DNA of 21,476 bases from Phytophthora quininea. Lineage: Eukaryota; Oomycota; Peronosporomycetes; Peronosporales; Peronosporaceae. Both the position numbers and the translations under genes were made by a program. The DNA lies in NCBI GenBank assembly GCA_011947345.1, contig JAAVTG010000710.1, positions 1 to 21,476 of the forward strand, written 5' to 3'. A model generated the notes under the pieces. That model did no database searches. It was not told where the DNA came from and saw nothing but the letters and a program-made list of their open reading frames with translations. Positions 1 to 8,421 of the stretch are shown piece by piece. The stretch's first letter is position 1; each line of letters opens with the position of its first letter.

Positions 1-2
1 GG

Positions 3-939
3 AGTTCCCGAGCCAGAGGTCAAGCGAGTGTCTCGCCTGGAACGGAGAAGAAGGAGCTGGCCAACCGCTCGCTGGTCTACGGGAGATTCCGTTCTCCACT
101 GTCGACGCCATTTTCCAGTTGGTACAGAGCCACCTCTAGTGGGGTCCCCCAGTGGAGTCTAAGCTGCTTTTGCTGCTACGTAGATGCGCACGCAGTTTGG
201 GGTGCTGCTGGATAAAGGGGGAAACGATTTAGGGTCGGGCTGCGGCAAAGTGGTGAGTTGTTTTCGTTGGTGGAAGATGAAAAACATTGGGAGGAAGCTA
301 ATAGTGTGGACGACGGACAGGTGATGGCAGCGGCATTGCTACATGATTTCTCCAAGTGTTGTGGTGTTGAGGCAAGAACGTCTGCGTGGTGTATTGAGAG
401 CAGTAAGTATAGTATATAGTCGATGTACTGATTAATCAACGCAGGTGCTGGATGGACTGCATGCCGTGGCGCTGAAAGTGCTCGACCGGTGGCGGTACCA
501 GATGCTAGACTCGTTGCCCGCGACTAAGGTGGATGTGGACGTGGGCTTTGCCAAGGGCGACGCGGTGAAGCGATCGGACGTGTGGCGGGATGCTACGCTC
601 GTGTTCTGCAACTCGACGTGCTTCAGCGACAGTGTACGGATGGAAGTGTGCTCAGTGTGTTACGGAGTTGCTCACCTCTTGTGTATTTTCTACTTGTGCT
701 ATTTACTACCAGCTTATCCAAGCGATCTCCACAGAGGCTGGTACGTGGGGACAGGAGAGTGCGTTGCTGGACGTGTTGAAACTAGATGCTTGTTGTTTGC
801 AGATGCAATGGCTGTAGGTAGCTATTTTGTGACCGTGACGAAGCCACTGCAGTCGACGCGGTGGCAAGCGATGCACGAGGAGAAGTTTGCGATGAGTTGG
901 GGCCGCGCTACGGTCATTGTCCAGAAGAAAATGTTCTAA
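3..939 (+). CDS. DOT1-like SAM-dependent methyltransferase, 3' part, six exons
   Basis: Probable nuclear protein-lysine methyltransferase of the DOT1 fold (class I, SAM-dependent). Exons that keep one frame: up to 121, 196-252, 321-371, 445-645, 713-740 and 803-939 (TAA). Joined, they give in order: a YGEIPFSTVDAIF stretch like the DOT1 'YGE' region; the SAM-binding motif DLGSGCGK (226-249); CCGVE ending motif II (exon 3); a GDAV segment; VFCNSTCF, where DOT1 has its NNFAF-type motif; and VTVTKPL before the C-terminal MSWGRATV strand. Introns are 122-195, 253-320, 372-444, 646-712 and 741-802. The frame changes at 81-83, where GGG must be GGGG to join LVYG to EIPFS; this looks like a one-base miscall. 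The 5' end lies outside the window. Histone H3 specificity is inferred only; another DOT1-fold methyltransferase is possible. The 445-939 region is open in one frame because the last two introns total 129 nt. Confidence 0.85.
372..444 (+). other. Non-canonical GC-AG intron (73 nt)
   Basis: Splicing GAG at 369-371 directly to GTG at 445 gives the expected DOT1-like run CCGVE-VLDGLH in phase 0. The intron then begins GCAAGA and ends GCAG. The only nearby canonical donor, GTAAGT at 403, would add 31 nt and shift the frame. So a GC donor is the choice that fits the protein. Confidence 0.75.
713..740 (+). other. 28-nt microexon of the DOT1-like gene
   Basis: It encodes LIQAISTEA plus one base of the next codon. 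It lies between a 67-nt intron (646-712, GTGTGC...CCAG) and a 62-nt intron (741-802, GTACGT...GCAG). Including it joins the exon ending VRME to DAMAVGSYF with correct phase. That restores the helix between the VFCNSTCF strand and the next strand of the methyltransferase fold. Confidence 0.75.
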
Positions 940-1071
940 TGTGCTTTTCAACGGCAACTGCCACACTTATTCCTGTCCAGTGACTTCAACTTGACCCACT
1001 TATTCCAGACCATCCTCTTAAGTGCGCTCATCGAGTCAGCAACCGACGCAGCCCAAGTCTCCGCTTGCATC
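940..1071. other. Intergenic spacer between DOT1-like and EDEM genes
   Basis: 132 bp separate the methyltransferase stop from the EDEM start. It must hold the terminator of one gene and the promoter of the next. I see no TATA box, RNA gene or clear oomycete initiator element. An upstream in-frame TTG exists at 991, but nothing suggests it is used. Confidence 0.5.
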
Positions 1072-3305
1072 ATGCGGCTGCTGCTTCTGCTGCTCCTGGC
1101 GACGGCCGTCTGCGCCCACATGCACGTCTCGGAGCGCCGGCATCTGCAGCAGCAAGCGCGCGAGATGTTCTACCACGGCTACCGCAGCTACATGGTGCAC
1201 GCCTTCCCCTGGGACGAGCTGCAGCCGCTGAGCTGCTCCGGTCGGCGCTGGGACCAACGCGAGCGAGGCGATTTGGACGACGTCCTGGGAGGTTTCTCCC
1301 TCACTTTAGTGGACTCTCTGGATATGTTGGCGGTGCTGGGGGACCACGAAGAATTCGCTCGTGCGGTGCGTCTCGTCGCCACGTCAGTGCACTTTGATCG
1401 GGACGTGACTGTGTCGGTCTTCGAGTCGACGATTCGAGTTGTTGGGGGCCTCGTGTCAGCCCACATGCTGGCGTCTCCAGACCACTTTGGTATCCTGAGT
1501 AGGGACCAGTACAATGGAGAGCTGCTGCAGTTGGCAGAAGATCTGGGACGCAGACTCCTACCGGCTTTCGACACCCCCACGGGGCTCCCAGTGCACAGAA
1601 TCAACCTGCAGACAGGAGTGGCCGAGAAGGATCGAGCAGCCAAATTGACGTGTCCAGCAGCGGCAGGAAGTCTGCTGGTGGAGATGGCCTACTTGTCGAG
1701 ACTGACAAACGACTCGATCTTTGAGGAGAAGGCTAAGACGGCGGTGGTGGCCATCTGGGAGAGACGCTCGAGCATCGACTTGCTCGGCAGTGCCATTGAC
1801 GTGCGATCGGGCAAGTGGATCCACTCGCACGGAGGCATTGGCGCAGGACTCGACTCGTTCTTCGAGTACTTGCTGAAATATCATTTAATCAGCGGCGATA
1901 CCGCGTGGCTGGCCATGTTTAATGCCAGCTACCAGGCGGTCGAGACACACGTGAACCATAACAATGTATACGTGGAGGTGGATATGAATGGAGGCAGGAA
2001 CCAGGTACGTGCTCGTCGTGTGTCTGCATTGCAAGCGTTCTGGCCAGGACTTCAAGTGCTGGCTGGAGATGTCTCTGGAGCGATCCGCGCTCACGAGCAT
2101 TTATTTCCACTGTGGAACGAGTTCGAGCGATGCCCGAACTACTAGATCTTCCGCCGAGCGGCACGTCCAAGCCAGGGAATCGCGGCACAGTCATCAACTG
2201 GGCGCGAACCTCGCCGCTGCGACCAGAGTTGATTGAGAGCACGTATCACCTGTATCAAGCCACAGGAGATCACAAGTACCTCAAAATGGGGCGACAAATG
2301 CTGGAAGATATTCGACGAGTTTCGGAAGTGCCTTGCGGATACGCAGCTGTGGGGAACATTCACACACTTGACGTGGAGGATCGCATGGACAGCTACTTTC
2401 TATCCGAGACGGTGAAATATCTGTACCTGCTCTTCAGTGATGAACCAGATGTGGTTGTACCAGCGCCTCCTGCGTCGCAGCACGCTAGACAACCCAACGG
2501 GACGAACGAGAGCTGCGCTGTGATCCCTCCAGATTGCTCTCTTGGGTCGGGCTTGGCGCCAAACTGCAAAAACAAAACCAGCAATGCGACCTTGGAAGGA
2601 GCTTCGTATCTGGAAAAGACCAGGAAGCCACTCAAGGCATCCGACGTGATTTTCAGCACGGAAGGCCATATCTTAATGCTAGACGCGCATTTGTTCCAGC
2701 GCACTCAAGAACATGCGTCCCCACCCCAGTCAAGCTGCGAGAACGGAAAGCTTCAAGGGCTTCAACGGAACGTGGAGCTGGCTGCGGTTCGCGAGCATCA
2801 AATTGTTCCTCCAGTGGTTCCTGTTGGTTTTGCCGTTCGCATAGGAAACATCCACGTGATGACTCTCGTGGCCTCCCCGGCAAAGTTTGGGATGCAGATC
2901 ACGTCGCCAGCAGCAGTGGAAGCACCACTGCTGCTCTCTTCGGAACTTGGCGAAGGTTGTGGAAATGTGGACCCTGAACGTGTCCGCGGTAAGATCGTGA
3001 TGGTGACGCGCGGCACGTGCACCTTTGCAGAGAAGGCGTCGAGGTTACAGAACGCAGGGGCTGCTGGCGTGGTGGTGATCAATTACTTGAAGGCAGCAAA
3101 CAAGAAGCGCAATCGAAAGTATTCGTTGGCGGATGACGCGCGTGGACTTGGGCGGCATGTAAAAATCCCCGTCGCTCTTGTCACACGTGAGGACGCCATC
3201 TCTTTAAATCGACGAGTGCATCTGAAGACCAGCGACGGCGATGATGGCGAGGGTGTCGAAAGTGATGAAGAGCTCATCGGTTCGTTGTCGCCGTGGTTGT
3301 ATTGA
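1072..3305 (+). CDS. EDEM3: EDEM-like ER mannosidase (GH47) with PA domain, one frameshift
   Basis: ER degradation-enhancing alpha-mannosidase-like protein. The family trims mannose from N-glycans of misfolded glycoproteins in the ER lumen and marks them for ERAD. ATG 1072 is chosen because it opens a signal peptide (MRLLLLLLLATAVCA, cleavage likely after residue 15). The GH47 barrel covers about residues 25-535. Family landmarks are present: FESTIR (E118), DSFFEYL (E265), AFWPGLQ, RPELIES (E386 and E389), FLSETVKYLYLLF (E446) and STEGH with the calcium-binding-type T530. A PA domain follows at about residues 590-700 (GKIVMVTRGTCTFAEK, AGAAGVVVIN), which is typical of EDEM3. About 744 residues; no KDEL/HDEL tail, ends SPWLY. 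The frame shifts once near 2125-2128: one G appears lost, so FE-AMPELLDLP becomes FERCPNY-stop. Catalytic residues on both sides are intact, so a miscall is likelier than a pseudogene. No intron is needed. Confidence 0.95.
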
Positions 3306-3393
3306 TCAGCAGTTTTTAGCTTGTGTAGTATTATAGAAGGCAGGAAGTGTACAAAGATCAACCGGAAGCTACTATTTGATTGCACTGCTGAGC
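3306..3393. other. Tail-to-tail spacer between EDEM and anoctamin genes
   Basis: Only 88 bp lie between the two convergent stop codons, so the 3' UTRs probably overlap. It contains an AT-rich stretch around 3313-3340 but no certain polyadenylation signal. Nothing else is recognised. Confidence 0.6.
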
Positions 3394-5779
3394 CTAGATG
3401 TCCTCATCGAATACTGTGAGATCCATCCGCACCTGGTTGCCCTTTGCCAGCTCGTCGTCGTCGTCATCAGGCACAGCATTCACGATCTTGTCGTTGATGA
3501 AGCTCGCGCGTTGCTTTTGAATCGTGACGTCATGCGGTTCGTCGTCCACCAGCATCATGAGCAGGTACTTTAGCAAAATGAGACCGTGCTCCACGGAAAC
3601 GAAGAGGACCAATCGCTCGTAGCTCGATAGATGAGCTGTTGTACGACGACTCGTGAAGAACACCAGCCCAACGTTGGTCACCATGGCAATGGAGCCCATG
3701 AAATCGATGATGGTCCCCCAAGTCCCAATATCCTGTGCACCTCGCGGATCTGGCCGACGGGTGGCGTTCAGGAGCTTGTGGGCGTCAACACGGATCTCGA
3801 AGAAGTTGTTGAAAAGAGCCATCGCTGGAGCAAGTGGGAACGCGACCACAAACAGTGTCACGTAGCCGAACTGGATGATCATTTCGTTGTAGTCGTCGAA
3901 CGTGCCTTTTAATGCGTATATGTCAAGACCCAGTTGCTTCTCGATGTCTGTGACTTGACGAGCGTCACTCGAGTTGCTTTTCTTCGGTCTCAGCATGCGC
4001 TGGATCCATGGTAGCCCCACCTCAAAGAAATTGCCAGACGTAAGCCGTAAAACGAAAATGATCCCAAGTGCCAGCATCAGTTCGTCCATGCAGCCGTGCT
4101 CCTTTGGCTTGCAGCTGTCTTCGCCCTCCACGGTTGTCTTGATGAACGCCACGTAGAAAAGACTCGCGTACGAGTTGACGAACTGGAATAAGAAGGTCTT
4201 GCCGATCAAATGGTCTTCGTACTCCGTGTCGGTTCGATGATTTTCGTACTGGTTGAGCCTTTCGGCTACTGTGCTGTAGACATTGTTCATGACCATAATC
4301 TGGATGGCGTTGACTGTAGAAGCTGCCGCACCTCCCAACTGCATTCCATTGTACGTGAATTTATCATGCCACTTCCCAGACGTAGCTGCGTAGCGGAAAA
4401 TGAAGATACCAGCGACAACTCCAACAACCAGCAGAATCAGCGCGGAAATAAAGAGCTGTCGGCATTACAGGACAAAATCTTTCAGTGGGCACATCGGTCT
4501 TCGTGAAACTGCAATACTTACCAGCGACTGCATCACGCGGCGGAAGCGCTGGTGGGGATTGAAATATTTGATGTCGGACCCGTCGATCGGGGAAGACGTC
4601 TTTTGCCCTGAAATTCAGGTCGCTCTTCCTCCTCCTCCTCGAAATTGGACATACCCCACTCAAGCGCCAGAGTGGAGTTGAAACGCTTCCAGTACTCGTA
4701 GTAGAAGCTGTCATTCATAATCAGGGTCGACGTTAGGAAAACCCTTCGTAATACACAAAGCAAAAGCAGTTCCTACATTGACCATAGGGCCATGAAGAGG
4801 CCGAAATATGGCACCAAAAGTGAGTCAGCGGTTCCTTCAACTACGACGTTGGCGCATAGTGCGCCGCCAACTAAGGCCGGAGCAATCAGCCAAGTCGTAA
4901 TGACCTGCCCTTGGCAGTACTGATTAGGAACTCGTTGGTTTCGGAGAGTACTGCAAGACTTACCGAGCCAGGCAAAGTAGAGCCCCACTTTCTCTCCGAA
5001 GTAGTCTTTGATTTCCCACAGTGGCTGTGCCCACGGAGCAAACTTCCAGCTGAACCACTTTTCCTTGAGCCGTTTTAGTTCGTTGTTGTCGTGAAGCGGA
5101 AAAGCAGCCACCAGGCATTTTTTTCAACAGCTTGGTCAGGTTCAAGTCGCAGCCTCCTTCACCTTGAGTTCGCATAATGTTGAGCAACAGTTTGACTCTG
5201 CCAAAACGTAAAAGCGGTTCGTTAGTCCTTGCCTGTGGATTTAATATACTGTGAGCAGCATGCGAACCGATCAACACCGCGGAACGGGATTTGCTTGTGT
5301 CCATATTTGCGGTAGGCTGACTGCAAACGTTGATCGACGTCATATTTGGCGAAAAGTTCTGGTACGGGTCGCGAGGCGTGATGCTGTACTCGTCCTTGAT
5401 GAGGATCTTCTTGATCGTCATCTTCTTGTCTTCGTAGCCAGCCTCCGCGATTCTGCGCAGTTCGGCCTTGTCGAACTCGACCCTGTAGTCGATCCGATCC
5501 GCCTCCTGGCCAGTCGCTCGAGCTTCGCGCGCAGTTTGCAGAACACCAGACTGCGGTCGGCCGAGTTAGAACATCTTGGTCTTGATGGCTCCTTTTCCCG
5601 CCTTTCGCAGGATGGTTCCATATTGATGCTTCTTCTGCGCCTTCGTCAGCGTTGGTCTTCGTCGATCCACTTGGAACACCGCACGTATCGTACGTACCCT
5701 ACTTGCGTTCACGAGTCCGTCCGCCAGTCTTCGTCATACTGCAGTCGAACGTCTTTAGGCCGACGGACGCGTTGAGCAT
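3394..5779 (-). CDS. Anoctamin (TMEM16) family membrane protein, five exons, several frameshifts
   Basis: Multi-pass anoctamin; the family are calcium-activated chloride channels and/or lipid scramblases. Exons on the minus strand: 5779-5250, 5197-4964, 4909-4777, 4707-4522 and 4455-3394 (stop). Introns are 52, 54, 69 and 66 nt, some with CTAAC-like branch points. Landmarks: FPLHDNNEL and EIKDYFGEKVGLYFAWLG before TM1; ALWSIFYYEYWKR formed across the third intron; EERPEF; ENHRTDTEYEDHLIGKTFLF; FGYVTLFVVAFPLAPAMALF with FEIRVDAHKLL; and VEHGLILLKYLL near the end. At least about 715 residues. Single-base changes interrupt the frame at 4601-4604 (T run one short), 5118-5124 (T run one long), 5352-5355 (A run one short) and 5505-5506 (C run one short). 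Less certain ones lie near 5566, 5649 and 5702. The second intron's acceptor is 4910 or 4905. The start is unsure: ATG at 5779 is the first supported, but an AG just upstream may be an acceptor. Confidence 0.92.
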
Positions 5780-5962
5780 CGATCCTCGTCGAGAGATGCC
5801 AATCTTGAGCTGCTGTTAGTTGACTCTTGACGTCGACATGTCTCCTGTTTTCTTTTATGAAGAGTTGTCTTAATGGGGTATCCAGGCAAGTTCTGGGCGG
5901 TGAGAGGTCCCGAAGCAGCGTCGTCAGCATTGGACTGCGCACGAGTCGGCGAGATGAGATTG
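5780..5962. other. Junction between anoctamin 5' side and the tandem array
   Basis: This stretch does not match the repeat unit and has no convincing gene. On the minus strand a CTAACAGCAG ending near 5812 could be an intron end leading into the anoctamin exon, so a short first exon or 5' UTR may lie here. On the plus strand, a frame from ATG 5857 runs into the repeat in the repeat's own frame. However, its N-terminus is neither a signal peptide nor a recognisable domain. Confidence 0.4.
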
Positions 5963-8421
5963 CAGGAATCCAGAGGTTGGCCCCGATGTCGCTCGGAGGA
6001 GTCGATGTGTACGCGTGCAAAGCCTGCGCGACGTGGTGATGTCCGGCCGCGCCAGTACTGGTTCGGTACATGAGCTTGTTCGCGGTCGTGACGACAGCCG
6101 TTCGGCGTGACGGAGTGCCGAACCGAAGCGCGTAGAAAGCGGCGACGAGGGCATTGTCGTTAGATTTCCCCGTGGTGGTTCACCCACGCCCGTTGCTCCG
6201 TCGACCAGTTTTGCTGCATCCAGTAGCGACGAGGTCATGGTGGCAGGGAAGCCGCTCGCGATTCGTTTGAGGTGTGTTTGCGAACGATTCGTGGGGTCAG
6301 CCGGCGGCCGCTGGCATGTGGACGATGCAGGCGCTCAGCTCCGGCGAATGCACTGGGGTCGCTTTGCGAGCCGCGCGTTAGCTACCAGTGCGGTCGCTGC
6401 GGGGCGTCGGAGCGTACGCTGTCTTCAGGACGGAAACGGTTCTGCCGCCACGCACTGCGCACGCCTTAGGAAAGCCGATGTACCGGGTCCCCTTCTGGCC
6501 TCCGTGGCGACGACAGCGACGGATTCTGAAGCAGACCATCACGAATCTCCAACAGAGGCTGCCGCCTTGGGGTGGCTGCTGGTACAATCGGCATGTGGAG
6601 TGCGGTCCTTCCAAGTGATGGATAACAAGAGCTGACGTTCCGGCTGGCCGATTGGGGCTTGATGAGTGAGTTGGCGGATGTGGTGAGCGTGCAGGCTATC
6701 GTTGGCGGTGGTGCATTGATGTGATGTTGGCGGGCTCGCGGTCGTTGGCGACACCGACACGAAGTGGGGCGCGGGCGTGCGCTTTGGCGACTTGCGCTAC
6801 TCTTTCTATGGGAACAACAGCCCGTCGTGCCTGCCTGCAGCAGAGCCAACGTGCCTGTTAAATCGCTCGGTGACGGTGGCGCCGCGGCTGTTGCTGCGTG
6901 CTCAGCATGACGATGAAAATCGTGTCGAGAGGTGTCGGTAGGCGACAGTGGATATGGGTCGCTGTCGGCGGTCGCTAGCTTTGCTAGGTGCAGAGTAGTC
7001 GTGACGCCCGTTCCGAATACGCCTGTGTTGGTGCTGAATAGCTCTGCGGTGACGACAATGGAGGATACCAGCGGCGCGTTCATGATCGTGGAAGCGTCCA
7101 CGCCTGACAGGGATGGGTCTGAATTCATCGAGGTGGAAATGAGCTTTGACCCCGCGTACGTGGACGGCATCAGCGTGGATGGCGTGGCGATCGCCACGCC
7201 TGCGGCGGCTGGGATGGTGTCGCTCGTCTCTCGGAGCCCTGCAGTCTCGATCACGACCAACCGCAGTGTTTCGCTGCTCCCGCACCGGTACTTCGCGGGC
7301 GTCTTTTCGGTTCAAGTTGCTGTGAGAAGCACCGAGAGTGCGACTGGTGAGAGCGTCCAAGTTTTCACGACCGTGTCGGTGACCGTCGCTGCCGTGGCCG
7401 ACGTCCCTGTATTGATTGTAGGGTCTTCGGACAGCCGTGTGGTCCCAGTCTCGACTGTATTCCTCGCGAGTGTTGAAGATGGCGCCGTAGTCTGTGACTC
7501 GGTCACGGCATCGTTGGTGGACACTGACGGATCGGAGGCGCTGTTCTTGGTGGTGGATCTCGGCGAGCTCATACGTCATGCGATCTCTGTCACTTGGCGG
7601 TCAAACGATAACACATCGGTGCCGTTTGTTGACAGTGGAGATGGCAGCGTGCCGCAAGTGCTTTATGGCGCGGATTCCAGTTGGTTGTGGCTGCCAGGGC
7701 TGGTTGTGTGGACATGAACGGGAGTATCGAGATCGCGCTGGTGACGGGTACAGCGGATCCGTTAGTCTCAGGGTTTGGAGCGTGTCGGTGGAGAAGGCGT
7801 CACTGGTCTCCAGCGTTGGTGTCGCTGTTGCCGTCGCTCAATCTCCGCCGGTCCCGGTAAATATCACTGTGGCTGCCATTTGCCACACTCCCACCGTGGC
7901 CGTCAGCCCGGTGTTCGCGACTTCGCAGCCTTTGGTTGGCGTTCTCGTCTCTTTGTCCGCCTTTACGGTTGACACGGATGGATCTGAGGTGTTGATGGCA
8001 CAAGTGAGCGTCAACCGCTCTGCAGTGCTCTATGTCTATGGTGACAATTCGTCCAAAGATCTGTTGCTGGGTGGGGACAGTACTATGGCAACGCTGCCCT
8101 CACTGGCCTCCCAGCCAGTGTTCCGCACGGATCAGACGTTCACCGTCATACCGCGTGCAGATTTCACGGGCTTTTTCACCGTGAACGTCACCGTATGGGC
8201 TACCGAGACCGAGACGGGTGAAACCAAAGCGGAGTCTGTTGTGGCTACGGTGTTAGTGCTACCCGTCGATCCGGTCGTGCGCGTGAGCGCTGTTTCGCAC
8301 TCGTACTGGAACGAGTTTGTGCGTTTGCCGTTCCAGAGGCTGGATGTGTATGAAGAGGTCGTGAGTCGCGAGCATATTTTACTGTACGCGGAGAATCGGA
8401 CGCAGGTGGCAGATGTGTACG
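5963..8421 (+). repeat. Tandem unit 1 (2459 bp, degraded 5' part)
   Basis: Units are counted from the CAGGAATCC that opens the left copy. From 5963 to about 6945 this unit differs from the others by dozens of small indels and substitutions; examples are an in-frame TAG at 6136-6138 and TGA-generating shifts. From about 6945 to 8421 it is nearly identical to them. It lacks one C at 7677-7678 and one G at 7746-7748. The sharp change in identity inside one unit suggests unpolished sequence more than old decay. Confidence 0.95.

Noticed and set aside
403..444. Intron with the GTAAGT donor at 403.
   Set aside because: It would be 42 nt, shorter than its neighbours. It leaves 31 extra nt that break the frame between CCGVE and VLDGLH.
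991..1071. Upstream TTG start for the EDEM protein.
   Set aside because: ATG at 1072 begins a textbook signal peptide. The longer form would bury it, and TTG starts are not expected in a nuclear eukaryotic gene.
5857..5962. Plus-strand ATG at 5857 as the true start of the giant repeat protein.
   Set aside because: It runs into the repeat in the right frame, but has no hydrophobic signal peptide or first module. It also overlaps likely anoctamin 5' sequence, so the frame match is probably chance.
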